Shown here one piece after another: positions 9,564 through 18,117 of a stretch of DNA of 60,894 bases. The DNA lies in contig NZ_LGDG01000249.1 of the NCBI RefSeq assembly GCF_001279775.1, positions 1 through 60,894 of the forward strand, in the 5' to 3' direction. The notes below the pieces were generated by a model. That model ran no database searches, was not told where the DNA came from, and saw only the letters and a list, made by a program, of their open reading frames with translations. The stretch's first letter is position 1; every line of letters starts with the position of its first letter. Origin of the DNA: Streptomyces sp. MMG1533. GTDB taxonomy: Bacteria > Actinomycetota > Actinomycetes > Streptomycetales > Streptomycetaceae. The position numbers and the translations under genes are program-made.

Positions 9564-9602
9564 GAGGGGGCGCGGTCCCGGCCTACGGGACCGCGCCCCC
9601 TC
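9564..9602. terminator. Strong bidirectional hairpin ending the first inositol operon
   Basis: A perfect 16-bp stem (9564-9579 with 9587-9602, arm GAGGGGGCGCGGTCCC) with a 7-nt loop. It lies between the converging TIM-barrel gene and the TAP-type peptidase and can serve both. There is no U-run, as is usual in Streptomyces. Confidence 0.85.
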
Positions 9603-9639
9603 GGTCACGACCGCGTCGGAACGGGTCGCGTCACACGGC

Positions 9640-11235
9640 TCACCGGCGCGCCCCCGTACCCACCAGATCGGGCAGCGGGTTGACGAGACCGCCACTCGGC
9701 GACTGCCTCTGGACGGAGGGCCCGGTCGGCCAGACCGCGGGGCAATGGGTGCCCTTGCGGGGGGTCTTCAGGGTGAGGAGGTAGGTGTCGATGGCGTCAC
9801 GGGCGCAGGGGCTGAGCCAGTAGTCGCCGTGGCCTACACCGTCGTACGTGAGGAACGTGGCCTCTCGGCCGATCTGGCGGGCCGCGTTGGAGCCCCAGGG
9901 GTGCGGGGTCGCCACGTCGTAACGGCTGTTGGTGACCAGGATCGGCGGGGTGCCGTCGACACGGAGCCGGTGGGGCGGGTTGGTCACCTCGGTCGGCCAG
10001 TTCTGGCAGCCGGTCAGGTCCGTCCAGGCGAGGGAGCTGAGCCTGGTGACCGGGGCGAGGCGGCCCAGTTCGCGTTCGAAGCGGGCGAGCGTGCCGTACG
10101 ACGGTACGTCGAAGTCGTAGTCCTGGCACATCACCGGGAGGTACGCGAACTCCGTCGGCTCGCCGCGCTTGTCGAGGGACCGTGCCGCCGCGGCGTCGGG
10201 GGCGTCCAGGTAGACGAGGTCCTCGGCGAACTGGAACCAGGAGGCCGGGTCGTACATGTAGCCGAAGGCGAGGCCCTGGAGGTCCTGGGTGGTGAAGGTG
10301 TAGGGCGGGTCGCCCGGCAGGACCAGCTCACCGGCGTCGGCGCGCTTGTAGAGCGAGTCGAACAGGGCGCGGGCGTCCTGGTCGTGGAGCGCGCAGGACG
10401 GAGTGCGGGCGCACCAGTCGGCGAACTGACCGTACGACTCCTCCATCGCTATGGCTTCGGTCTTCTGGTACGTCCACGGGTTGAGGCTGTGGTCCATGTT
10501 CGAGTCGAGCGTCATCGCGCGCACGCGGTGCGGGTAGCGCTCGGCGTACTGCTGGCCGATTCCGGTGCCGTAGGAGACGCCGTAGTAGCTGATCCGCTTC
10601 TCGCCGAGACCGACGCGGATCGCCTCCATGTCCCGGATGACGCTCCCGGTGTCCATGTTGTCGACGAGGGGTCCGGTGAGGTCGCGACAGTTCTCGCCGA
10701 GTGCGCGGTTGGCCTCGCGGAGTGCGGCGAAGGAGGAGGGGCTGTCCGGGTAGAGCAGCGCGCCCTGCTCGGTCACCCGGTCCTCGTCGCACATCACGGG
10801 GTTGCTGAGGCCGACGCCGCGCGGGTCGAAGCCCACGATGTCGAAGCGCTCCAGCAGTTCGGGCGAGAAGGAGTCGGGGGCGCTGAACGCGAAGCCCACA
10901 CCGGAGCCGCCCGGGCCGCCGGGGTTGATCAGCAGGGAGCCGATCCGGTGCTCGGGGTCGGTGGCCAGGTGGCGGGCGAGGGCCAGGTCGATGGTGGCGC
11001 CGTACGGACGCTTCCAGTCCACGGGGACCTTGATGGTGGCGCACTCGAAGGTGCCCTCGCCGGAGGGCGATTCACAGGGCTCCCAGGCCATTCGCCCGGG
11101 TGTCGGCGCCTTGACCGAGGGGGCTGCGACGGCGGTTCCGGCGAGCAACTGGCCGAACAGGGCGGAGATCAGAGCTCCGACGGCCAGTCTTCGGTGCCCT
11201 CTTGAGCGTGAGGTCGGTGGGGGGTTGGACGGCAC
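9640..11235 (-). CDS. Secreted alpha/beta-hydrolase peptidase, TAP/SlpD/SlpE family
   Basis: A 531-residue secreted serine hydrolase of the Streptomyces tripeptidyl-aminopeptidase family. A basic N-terminus and hydrophobic core ending in AGTAVAAPS form a signal peptide (about 38 residues). The oxyanion loop GGPGGSG, the nucleophile elbow GVSYGTG and the C-terminal His in GVGHGDYW complete the catalytic set; the TAP-like C-terminal domain follows. It probably trims tripeptides or dipeptides from protein N-termini outside the cell. It is divergent from the galactanase and shares a 313-bp intergenic region with it. Confidence 0.88.
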   Translation of the reverse strand: MPSNPPPTSRSRGHRRLAVGALISALFGQLLAGTAVAAPSVKAPTPGRMAWEPCESPSGEGTFECATIKVPVDWKRPYGATIDLALARHLATDPEHRIGSLLINPGGPGGSGVGFAFSAPDSFSPELLERFDIVGFDPRGVGLSNPVMCDEDRVTEQGALLYPDSPSSFAALREANRALGENCRDLTGPLVDNMDTGSVIRDMEAIRVGLGEKRISYYGVSYGTGIGQQYAERYPHRVRAMTLDSNMDHSLNPWTYQKTEAIAMEESYGQFADWCARTPSCALHDQDARALFDSLYKRADAGELVLPGDPPYTFTTQDLQGLAFGYMYDPASWFQFAEDLVYLDAPDAAAARSLDKRGEPTEFAYLPVMCQDYDFDVPSYGTLARFERELGRLAPVTRLSSLAWTDLTGCQNWPTEVTNPPHRLRVDGTPPILVTNSRYDVATPHPWGSNAARQIGREATFLTYDGVGHGDYWLSPCARDAIDTYLLTLKTPRKGTHCPAVWPTGPSVQRQSPSGGLVNPLPDLVGTGARR

Positions 11236-11548
11236 GGATGTTCCTCCCTGAATCAGGAGTTCACAGACGGATCACAGCATGACCCGAACGTCCTTGTAGA
11301 ACAAGGAAACTGATGATCAATCAGCCAAATCCCCGATGGCTCCTCACCCATCTCGTGGCGGCATGTGCTGTGCACGTACCCAACCCGTCAGTACGAAGGT
11401 CAAGCCCACCACCTGTACGAAATCCCCGTGACACACATATTTACAGCCCCTGTTACCTCCCTTACTGTGAACGTTCACGGAAACCGCTACATGCGCATGT
11501 CAAGCCCGACAGCTTGGCTTCGCCACGTCTCGATCAAAGGAGTTCGGG
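11236..11548. other. Divergent intergenic region between peptidase and galactanase
   Basis: The 313 bp between the two divergent start codons is relatively AT-rich and holds no supportable gene. It must contain both promoters; the only clear signal is the palindrome at 11467-11478. Confidence 0.6.
11467..11478. promoter_or_regulatory. Palindromic operator upstream of the GH53 galactanase
   Basis: The perfect 12-bp palindrome GTGAACGTTCAC lies 71 bp before the galactanase start. A short palindrome with a central CG is typical of LacI-family operators that repress glycoside hydrolase genes in Streptomyces. It does not resemble the AGCGCT-type sites of the inositol genes, so a different repressor outside this window is likely. 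Confidence 0.5.
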
Positions 11549-12670
11549 ATGACCGTGAACGGTCCAGGTCGCACAGTGAAGGCCGCCCTGCTCATGGCAG
11601 CCGTCGCCCTGCCCGCGTCCCTGCTCACCACCCCCACGACCGCCTCCGCCGCGGGCACGCTCAGCATGCTCGGCGCCGACGTCTCGACCGCGCAACGCGC
11701 TCTCGACCTCGGCGCCAAGTACTACGACGCGAGCGGCACCGCCAAGGACCCGCTCGACATCCTCAAGGGCGCCGGCGTGAACTACGTCCGCCTGCGGGTC
11801 TGGAACAACCCGGCCAGCGGCTACAACAACAAGACCAAGGTGCTGGCGTACGCGAAGCAGGTGAAGGCCAAGGGGCTCAAGCTGCTCGTCGACTTCCACT
11901 ACTCCGACACCTGGGCCGACCCGGGCAAGCAGTACAAGCCCGCGGCCTGGTCCGGCCACAACATCAACCAGCTGCAGACGGACGTCTACAACTACACGTA
12001 CGACGTCTGCAACAGCCTCAAGTCCCAGGGCACCACCCCGGACAGCGTGCAGATCGGCAACGAGATCAACGTCGGCATGCTGTGGAACGAGGGCAAGGTG
12101 GTGAACAACGACTTCACCAACCTCAGCCTGCTCCTCAAGTCGGGTTACAACGCGACCAAGTCGTGCAACAGCGGCACCAAGGTGATCATCCACACCGCCA
12201 ACTCGGACAGCGACGCGCACGCACGGTGGTTCTACGACGGCATCAAGGCGAAGGGCGTCAACTGGGACATCACCGGGCTGTCCTACTACTGCCCCTGGCA
12301 CGGCACGCTGGCCAACATGGGCAGCGTCGTCTCCGACATGAAGTCCCGGTACGGCAAGGACGTGGTCATCGCCGAGACGGCGTACCCGTTCACCTCGGCG
12401 AACGCGGACAGCACCAGCAACTCGGTCACCTCCGGCTGCTCGGGCTACCCGCTCACCTGGCAGGGCCAGGCCGACAACTTCACCGCCGTACAGAACACGG
12501 CCCGCAACGCCGGAGCGATCGGCGTCTTCTACTGGGAACCGACCTGGTACGCGGTCTCGGGCAACGGCTGGGACCCGGCCGACATCAACAACAGCGGCAA
12601 CGGCTGGGACAACATGGCCATCTTCAACTGGACCGGCCACGTGAACCCGAACGTCAAGTGGACCCCGTAG
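11549..12670 (+). CDS. Secreted arabinogalactan endo-beta-1,4-galactanase (GH53)
   Basis: A 373-residue GH53 enzyme that cleaves beta-1,4-galactan side chains of pectin (type I arabinogalactan). A signal peptide of about 35 residues ends near TTASAAGT. The acid-base Glu is about residue 172 in QIGNEINVGM and the nucleophile Glu about residue 276 in VIAETAYPF, the two clan-A strand-end positions. The protein is a catalytic domain only, with no binding module. The start ATG 11549 follows AAAGGAGTTCGGG. Together with the PL9-like enzyme downstream it suggests use of pectic side chains. Confidence 0.92.
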   Translation: MTVNGPGRTVKAALLMAAVALPASLLTTPTTASAAGTLSMLGADVSTAQRALDLGAKYYDASGTAKDPLDILKGAGVNYVRLRVWNNPASGYNNKTKVLAYAKQVKAKGLKLLVDFHYSDTWADPGKQYKPAAWSGHNINQLQTDVYNYTYDVCNSLKSQGTTPDSVQIGNEINVGMLWNEGKVVNNDFTNLSLLLKSGYNATKSCNSGTKVIIHTANSDSDAHARWFYDGIKAKGVNWDITGLSYYCPWHGTLANMGSVVSDMKSRYGKDVVIAETAYPFTSANADSTSNSVTSGCSGYPLTWQGQADNFTAVQNTARNAGAIGVFYWEPTWYAVSGNGWDPADINNSGNGWDNMAIFNWTGHVNPNVKWTP

Positions 12671-12687
12671 GTCCCGTGATGCGGTAA

Positions 12688-12719
12688 CGAACGGCACCGC
12701 CCCCGGGCGGTGCCGTTCG
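12688..12719. terminator. Galactanase terminator hairpin
   Basis: A perfect 14-bp inverted repeat (12688-12701 with 12706-12719, arm CGAACGGCACCGCC) with a 4-nt loop, 18 bp after the galactanase stop. Confidence 0.85.
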
Positions 12720-13278
12720 CGCTGGGTCCGTCATACGGCCGACGACTCCAGCGCGGCTTGTTGGCGTGTTCCTTGCCCCCCGTGCGCGCCGCCCGGTCAG
12801 GCCACCTGAGTTTGCGGGGAACGGGCCGGCAGATCGTCCTGGGTCACCATGCCGGTCGGCCCACCGGACGCGTAGCGGACGACAGCCGGCGAGGCACGGC
12901 GGGCGAGAGCAGCTCCGAGCCGGTTCAGCCGATCAGGCCCAGCCGGGCGATGCCCATGACCTGGGGGCCACTTCGACGACCACCGTGCGCACGAACGCCA
13001 CGACGGTCACCGCGATCCCCTGGCCGAGCGCGTCGGACAGCCCCAACTCGGGCCCAGCGTGCGCACGGTGATGCCACGTCGTGTGACGCGAGCCATGTGA
13101 CGCCGAGTCGGGCGCCGCCAGGCGCCGGCGACGGCTCCCGAAGCAGCCGGTTCCGGCGTTCGGTACGAGCACGGCAGGCGGGCCGGTGCGACGCTCGCGA
13201 CACCTCATCATATTCATCAGTGTGAACAAGGATCATGTACGCGACCGTTGACGCGCTCACAGCAGCCCTTTAGCGTCC
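12720..13278. other. Gene-free stretch with a possible decayed minus-strand gene
   Basis: No frame here has convincing codon use. On the minus strand around 12950-13060, hydrophobic sequence (LSDALGQGIAVTVVAFVRTV) continues in another frame to a stop. This could be the eroded end of a membrane protein, but I cannot name the family. Confidence 0.3.
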
Positions 13279-13296
13279 GGAGAAAGCGCTTTCTCC
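13279..13296. promoter_or_regulatory. Perfect 18-bp palindrome upstream of the PL9-like lyase
   Basis: GGAGAAAGCGCTTTCTCC is a perfect palindrome 129 bp before the lyase start. Its centre AAAGCGCTTT matches the core of the iolC and lipoprotein operators, though the flanks differ. It is probably the operator of a LacI-family regulator; whether that is the local one is open. Confidence 0.55.
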
Positions 13297-13424
13297 CGTC
13301 GGGCGCAAAGTCCGGCTGCCCGCCCCCATTCATGATGCCGAACCGGCCGCCCCGCTACACCCACAACCGCCCCGTTCACCGAGCCGCCCATGGTCGGACG
13401 ACCCAACCAACCTGGAGATGAACG

Positions 13425-14987
13425 ATGCACCTGAGACCCGTCATCGCGTCCCTCAGCCTGCTGACCGGCACACTCGTCGCGCTGTCCGGCACCACGGCCC
13501 AGGCAGCTACCACCCGTTACGAGGCCGAGAGCTCCCCGGCTGTCTGCACCGGCACCATCGACTCCGACTGGGCCGGCTACTCCGGCAGCGGATTCTGCAA
13601 CGGCAACAACGCGGTGGGCGCGTACGTACAGTTCACCGTGAACGCCTCCGCCGCGGGCACGGCGACACTGAACGTCCGCTTCGCCAACGGAACCACCACC
13701 GCACGGCCCGCGAGCCTCACGGTGAACGGCTCGGCAGCCACGTCGGTGTCCTTCGAGAGCACCGGCACCTGGGGGACCTGGACGACGAAGACGCTCACGG
13801 TGCCGGTGACCGCGGGCACCAACACCATCCGGCTCAGCCCCACCGCCGCCACCGGCCTGCCCAACCTCGACTACCTGGATGTCGAGGTGAGCGGCACCAC
13901 CACGCCGCCGTCGGCCTCCGCGCTCTACGTGGCGCCGAACGGGACCGACAGCGCCGCCGGAACGGAGGCGGCCCCGACGACGCTCACCTCGGCGATCAGC
14001 CGGATCACCCCCGGAGGGACGATCTACGTACGCGGCGGGACGTACCCCTATTCGCAGACGGTCACCATCCCGGCGGGCAACAACGGCACCGCGAGTGACC
14101 GCACCGAACTGTTCGCCTACCCCGGCGAGACGCCGATCCTGAACTTCTCGGCCCAGAGCGAGGACCCGGCCAACCGCGGACTTGCCGTGAACGGCTCGTA
14201 CTGGCACGTCAAGGGCCTCGTCGTCGAGCGTGCCGGTGACAACGGGATCTTCGTCGGGGGCAGCAACAACATCTTCGAGCGCACGGTGACGCGCTTCAAC
14301 CGCGACTCGGGGCTGCAGCTCTCGCGGATGCTCTCCAGCACTCCCAGCAGTCAGTGGCCGTCCAACAACCTCATTCTGAGTGCGGAGTCGCACGACAACG
14401 CCGACTCCGACGGCGAGGACGCCGACGGCTTCGCCGCGAAACTCACCTCAGGTCCGGGCAACGTCTTCCGCTACGCCGTGTCCCACAACAACATCGACGA
14501 CGGCTGGGACCTCTACACCAAGGACGACACCGGACCCATCGGAGCGGTGACCATCGAGGACTCCCTCGCCTACGAGAACGGCACCCTCAGCGACGGTTCC
14601 CAGGCCGGCAACGGTGACCGCAACGGCTACAAGCTGGGCGGCGAGGACATCGCGGTCAACCACGTCATCCGGCGCAGCATCGCCTACGACAACGGCAAGC
14701 ACGGGTTCACCTACAACAGCAACCCCGGCTCGATGACGGTGTCCGACAACATCAGCATCGACAACGCCGAGCGCAACTACAACTTCGACGCCGGCACCTC
14801 GGTGTTCCGCAACAACACCTCGTGCCGCAGCGGCAGCGGGACGAACGACAGGATCATCGGCGACTCCGACAGCTCGAACCAGTTCTGGTCCGGCTCGAAC
14901 GGGTCCCGGTGTTCCTCGTACGCAGGCGCGCTGAACTGGTCCTTCGCCGCGGACGGCCGCCTCGTCGTCACCTTCGGCGGCCAGTAG
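13425..14987 (+). CDS. Secreted right-handed beta-helix polysaccharide lyase (PL9-like) with CBM
   Basis: A 520-residue secreted protein. A signal peptide (about 27 residues, ending TTAQAATT) is followed by a CBM6/35-like beta-sandwich of roughly 125 residues that begins RYEAESSPAV. A parallel beta-helix follows, with the DUF1565-type opening LYVAPNGTDSAAGTEAAP. Downstream, acidic calcium-site-like residues (ADSDGEDADGF) and a Lys in NGYKLGGED match the pattern of PL9 pectate or rhamnogalacturonan lyases. It would cleave acidic pectic polymers outside the cell. The exact substrate is uncertain; the CBM family call rests on the N-terminal motif. Confidence 0.82.
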   Translation: MHLRPVIASLSLLTGTLVALSGTTAQAATTRYEAESSPAVCTGTIDSDWAGYSGSGFCNGNNAVGAYVQFTVNASAAGTATLNVRFANGTTTARPASLTVNGSAATSVSFESTGTWGTWTTKTLTVPVTAGTNTIRLSPTAATGLPNLDYLDVEVSGTTTPPSASALYVAPNGTDSAAGTEAAPTTLTSAISRITPGGTIYVRGGTYPYSQTVTIPAGNNGTASDRTELFAYPGETPILNFSAQSEDPANRGLAVNGSYWHVKGLVVERAGDNGIFVGGSNNIFERTVTRFNRDSGLQLSRMLSSTPSSQWPSNNLILSAESHDNADSDGEDADGFAAKLTSGPGNVFRYAVSHNNIDDGWDLYTKDDTGPIGAVTIEDSLAYENGTLSDGSQAGNGDRNGYKLGGEDIAVNHVIRRSIAYDNGKHGFTYNSNPGSMTVSDNISIDNAERNYNFDAGTSVFRNNTSCRSGSGTNDRIIGDSDSSNQFWSGSNGSRCSSYAGALNWSFAADGRLVVTFGGQ

Positions 14988-15009
14988 CGGGCACCGGGTC
15001 CACGACAGC

Positions 15010-15050
15010 CCCGGCCGGCCCCTCCGGTACCTGCGGAGGGGCCGGCCGGG
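15010..15050. terminator. Terminator hairpin after the PL9-like lyase
   Basis: A perfect 17-bp stem (15010-15026 with 15034-15050) and a 7-nt loop, starting 22 bp after the stop codon. Confidence 0.85.
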
Positions 15051-15057
15051 CCGCGGT

Positions 15058-15155
15058 GGTGCGGCGTACGTCCTGGTGGAGTCGACCGCCGTGTCCCGGT
15101 CGATCCTGCCGACGAGGACGGTCGCAGCCTGAACCTGCAGCAGCAGACGATCCCG
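15058..15155 (-). pseudogene. Possible IS5-family transposase fragment
   Basis: The minus strand reads LLLQVQAATVLVGRIDRDT followed by AVDSTRTY. This resembles the IS5-family stretch around the first catalytic Asp, usually written GxIDWxVSVDSTxVRAHQ. No intact frame continues either way and no terminal repeats are visible. If real it is a deeply eroded insertion-sequence remnant; chance similarity is possible. Confidence 0.3.
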
Positions 15156-15165
15156 GGCACCTCGT

Positions 15166-15218
15166 GCCACGCCGGGCCACGCGCGGCCACGCCGGGCCAT
15201 GCCGGGCCACGTCGGGCT
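15166..15218. repeat. Short imperfect direct repeats of GCCGGGCCAC
   Basis: Five imperfect copies of a roughly 10-nt unit related to GCCGGGCCAC lie in tandem or near-tandem (variants GCGCGGCCAC, GCCGGGCCAT, GTCGGGC). The stretch is non-coding; slippage is the simplest origin. Confidence 0.45.
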
Positions 15219-15689
15219 CAAGGCTTCCGCCGCGCCCCGGGATCCCGCCAAGGTCATCGCATTTCTGCAGCGGCGCCTGGGACGAATGCGCAACAGGTCG
15301 CCGGTGTCACGAACCGCTCGACGACTGAGGGCGTGCCTCTTCAACTTGGGTCCTGCACCGGCGGGTTGGACCAGCGACGGCAGCCCGTCAGAGAGGCGAA
15401 CTGCCGCTCCCGCTTCGTCGCCCGGCACAGTGCCGAGTACCCGAGCGCGGCCGCTTGGGCGGCCGACAGCGTCCCGCCGACCCGACGAGAACGTGCGACG
15501 GCTCGGCCGCCAGAGCTTCCCGCTGAGGGGGCCGGCCCGGCACAGGAGCGTCCGGCGCGGCATGCGGCAACCGCGCCGGACGCTTTGCCGCACAGGGACC
15601 GAGCAGGGGAGCTGCGACGCGGTCGCCGTCCGGTGAACGCCTCAGGGCGAGCCTCGACGCCTTTTGTTGGGACGTCCTGACAAAACCCG
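15219..15689. other. Gene-free spacer before the lipoprotein promoter
   Basis: No frame looks genuine. The spacer holds a perfect 13-bp hairpin at 15548-15583 and leads into the promoter at 15690. With the preceding sequence it makes over 900 bp between stop and next start, much of it probably eroded mobile DNA. Confidence 0.5.
15548..15583. terminator. Orphan hairpin, terminator-like
   Basis: A perfect 13-bp stem (15548-15560 with 15571-15583, arm GCGTCCGGCGCGG), a 10-nt loop and a short T-run after it. No intact gene ends here, so it may be a relic of a lost gene or a barrier that insulates the promoter at 15690. Confidence 0.5.
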
Positions 15690-15718
15690 TTGACATCACC
15701 AGTGGACGGCTCCATAGT
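15690..15718 (+). promoter_or_regulatory. Probable promoter of the sugar-binding lipoprotein gene
   Basis: TTGACA at 15690-15695 and CATAGT at 15713-15718, 17 bp apart. The boxes resemble those before iolC and the iolE-like gene, and an operator follows directly, in the same relative place. Confidence 0.55.
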
Positions 15719-15722
15719 ACGT

Positions 15723-15757
15723 GCCACTAGAGCGCGCTAATAAAGCGCTCTAGTGGC
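15723..15757. promoter_or_regulatory. Double LacI-type operator, 13-bp perfect inverted repeat
   Basis: GCCACTAGAGCGC (15723-15735) and its exact complement (15745-15757) flank 9 nt. Two overlapping operator cores are visible: TAGAGCGCG at 15728 and TAAAGCGCT at 15741, 13 bp apart. The 13-bp spacing of cores recurs at 18119 and 18132. The element sits just downstream of the -10 box, where a bound repressor would block transcription. Confidence 0.65.
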
Positions 15758-15903
15758 AGCGCAGGCGGCCCACACCCACGGTTGCCCCGCAGACCACGCT
15801 CCTTCGCCGCACCCGGCACTCCCCACCCCGACCGTCCGCCTGGCCGGGCCGGGCACGGCACTCCCCATTCCCACCCTGACCAGCACAGCGAGGTGCAAGG
15901 GAC

Positions 15904-16908
15904 ATGCACAGACATCACCGAGCCGCCATCCTGACCGCCACCGTCCTGGCCGGCGCCCTGTTCGCCGCCGGCTGCTCCAGCAGCTCCGGCGGCAAGAAGT
16001 CCGAGGAAGGCGGGGCCGCCGCGGCCGCGGGCAAGGCCGACACCCCGCGCATGACCGTCGCCATGGTCACCCACGCCTCGCCCGGCGACACCTTCTGGGA
16101 CCTCATCCGCAAGGGCGCCCAGGCCGCCGCGGCCAAGGACAACATCAAGCTCGTCTACTCCAGCGACCCGGGCGCCGGGAACCAGGCCAACCTGGTGCAG
16201 AACGCGATCGACCAGAAGGTCGACGGCATCGCGCTCACCGCCGCCAAGCCGGACGCCATGAAGGACGTGGTGGCCAAGGCGAAGGCGGCCGGCATCCCGG
16301 TCGTCGGCTTCAACTCGGGGGCGGACGACTGGAAGGACCTCGGCATGCTCGAGTACTTCGGGCAGGACGAGAACATCGCGGGCCAGGCGTTCGGCGAGCG
16401 GCTGGGCCGACTCGGTGCGAAGCATGCCCTCTGTGTCATCCAGGAGCAGGGCCAGGTCGCCCTGGAGGCACGCTGTGCCGGCCTGAAGAAGGGGTTCAGC
16501 GGCAAGACCGACACCCTCTACGTCAACGGCACCGACATGCCGTCCGTGAAGTCGACGATCACCGCCAAGCTCAAGCAGGACTCCTCCATCGACCAGGTGG
16601 TCACCCTCGGCGCCCCCATCGCGCTGACCGCCGTGCAGTCGGTGGGCGACGCCGGCAGCAAGGCCAAGGTCGCCACCTTCGACCTCAACAAGGAACTGGT
16701 GAAGGCAGTCCAGAACGGCAAGGTCGAGTTCGCCGTCGACCAACAGCCCTATCTGCAGGGCTACCTCGCCGTCGACGCCTTGTGGCTCTACAGGGCCAAC
16801 GGCAACTTCAGCGGCGGCGGCACTGCTCCGGTGCTCACCGGCCCGGCGTTCATCACCAAGGACAACGCCGACGCCGTCGCCGAGTTCGCGGCGCAGGGGA
16901 CACGCTGA
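15904..16908 (+). CDS. Sugar-binding lipoprotein of an ABC importer (orphan)
   Basis: A 334-residue periplasmic-binding-protein-like lipoprotein of the ribose/inositol type. A short signal ends in the lipobox AAGC, followed by a Ser/Gly linker and a two-lobed domain starting RMTVAMVTHASPGDTFW. In this family it would deliver a sugar or inositol to a permease pair. Neither a permease nor an ATPase gene is next to it: the neighbour is a convergent LacI-family gene. It may work with a transporter encoded elsewhere, or act as a sensor. ATG 15904 is the natural start. Confidence 0.85.
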   Translation: MHRHHRAAILTATVLAGALFAAGCSSSSGGKKSEEGGAAAAAGKADTPRMTVAMVTHASPGDTFWDLIRKGAQAAAAKDNIKLVYSSDPGAGNQANLVQNAIDQKVDGIALTAAKPDAMKDVVAKAKAAGIPVVGFNSGADDWKDLGMLEYFGQDENIAGQAFGERLGRLGAKHALCVIQEQGQVALEARCAGLKKGFSGKTDTLYVNGTDMPSVKSTITAKLKQDSSIDQVVTLGAPIALTAVQSVGDAGSKAKVATFDLNKELVKAVQNGKVEFAVDQQPYLQGYLAVDALWLYRANGNFSGGGTAPVLTGPAFITKDNADAVAEFAAQGTR

Positions 16909-16942
16909 CCGCGACGACCGGCACCGTCGACGGCAGGAAACC

Positions 16943-16970
16943 GGCCGGCATCGCGTCCGCGGTGCCGGCC
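16943..16970. terminator. Hairpin between converging lipoprotein and LacI genes
   Basis: An 8-bp stem (GGCCGGCA with TGCCGGCC) and a 12-nt loop in the 75-bp gap between two converging genes. It is weaker than the other terminators here. Confidence 0.5.
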
Positions 16971-16983
16971 CGGCCCTGTCGTC

Positions 16984-18015
16984 TCAGGCTGCCCCATGCG
17001 CGGGCGGCCCGCTGCTGCCGCGCACCACCAGCTTCGGGTCCAGAACCGCCTCTCGAGGCTCCAGTTCCGGGTTCTCCAGTCGCTGAACGGCGAACTGCAC
17101 CGCGTGCTCCGCCATGAGCACCGCGTCCTGACGGACGGTGGTCAGGCCGATGGGCATCAGGTGGGAGAGGTGACTGTCGTCGTATCCGACGACGGACAGG
17201 TCGCGCGGGACCTCGACGCCCGCCCGTGTCAGGGACATCAACAGGCCCATCGCGCTGCGGTCGTTGCCCGCGAGGACCGCCGTAGGCAGCGGGTGCCCTT
17301 GGTCTCGCTCCGCCAGGAGCAGACGGCCGGTCTCGATGCCCGAGTGCTCCGTGTGATCGCCTGGGATCACCCGCACCTCGGAGTCCAGCCCGTGGCGACG
17401 CATCGCCGCCCGGTAGGCCCGCCGCCGCTCCGCCGACCCGGGGCCGCGACCGCCGTCGAGGTGCACGATCCTGCGGTGCCCCAGTTCGACGAGGTGTTCC
17501 ATGGCCTGCCGTACGCCCTTGCCCTCCGCGCTGTGCACGAAATCCACGCGGGCGCGGGGGACGCGGCGACTGACCGAGACGGTGACCGTACGGCGGCCGA
17601 GTTCGTCGAGGTAGGCGGCCTCGGCATCGGGGCCCAACAGGATCAGCGCCTCGCAACGGTGGCTGAGCAGGGCCTCGATGGCCTTGGCCTCGCTGCGGCC
17701 CTGGGCGGCGGCGGAGAGCAGGACGTCGTACCCGAGACGTTCGGCCTCGGGGTAGATGCCCTCGATGAGGTCCGTGTGGAAGGCCTGGTGGACGGTGAAC
17801 ATCACACCGAGTGTGCGACTGCGGCCCCGGGCCAGCAGCCGGGCGGCGCTGTCGGGGCGGTAACCGATCTCGTCGGCGACCCGCAGCACGCGCTCCCGGG
17901 TCTCCTCGCTCGCTCCCGGCTGGTTGCGGAACACGATCGAGACGAGCGCCCGGGAGACGCCCGCCTTCGCGGCGACGTCCGCCATCGTGGGCCGCTGCTT
18001 GCCCGATGCATCCAC
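16984..18015 (-). CDS. LacI-family repressor, probable regulator of the inositol locus
   Basis: A 343-residue LacI/GalR protein. The N-terminal helix-turn-helix reads TMADVAAKAGVSRALVSIVF and is followed by a hinge with AARLLARGRS. A periplasmic-binding-protein-like effector domain runs from about residue 66 (TLGVMFTVHQ). The start is GTG 18013-18015, about 170 bp from the divergent iolE-like gene, with the shared promoter and operator sites between them. Genomic position, operator architecture and the three matching sites make it the best candidate repressor of this regulon. The inducer is not readable; an inositol or an early intermediate is plausible. Confidence 0.88.
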   Translation of the reverse strand: MDASGKQRPTMADVAAKAGVSRALVSIVFRNQPGASEETRERVLRVADEIGYRPDSAARLLARGRSRTLGVMFTVHQAFHTDLIEGIYPEAERLGYDVLLSAAAQGRSEAKAIEALLSHRCEALILLGPDAEAAYLDELGRRTVTVSVSRRVPRARVDFVHSAEGKGVRQAMEHLVELGHRRIVHLDGGRGPGSAERRRAYRAAMRRHGLDSEVRVIPGDHTEHSGIETGRLLLAERDQGHPLPTAVLAGNDRSAMGLLMSLTRAGVEVPRDLSVVGYDDSHLSHLMPIGLTTVRQDAVLMAEHAVQFAVQRLENPELEPREAVLDPKLVVRGSSGPPAHGAA

Positions 18016-18081
18016 CTGAGAACCCGCCCTCCGACGCCGCCACCTTAGCGGGCGGCCTGGAAATCCCCCGCCAACAAGCTA

Positions 18082-18111
18082 TTGACATGACATTTGGACA
18101 CGGGTCATCGT
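18082..18111 (+). promoter_or_regulatory. Probable promoter of the second inositol operon
   Basis: TTGACA at 18082-18087 and CATCGT at 18106-18111, 18 bp apart; identical boxes, spacing and flanking TGACATTTG occur before iolC at 1059-1088. Confidence 0.6.
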
Positions 18112-18117
18112 ACTCGA

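Noticed and set aside
8947..11205. 752-codon open frame on the plus strand
   Set aside because: Shadow of the TIM-barrel gene end and, antisense, of the TAP-type peptidase; it runs straight through the terminator hairpin at 9564.
12710..13225. 171-codon plus-strand frame after the galactanase
   Set aside because: It starts inside the terminator hairpin, lacks a ribosome site and is dominated by Arg, Pro and Ser as in shadow frames.
15166..15218. GC-rich repeats as an attachment site or REP element
   Set aside because: No tRNA, integrase or second copy is present; simple slippage explains it.
16984..18048. Plus-strand 350-codon frame opposite the LacI gene
   Set aside because: Antisense shadow; the minus-strand gene has a complete helix-turn-helix and effector domain.
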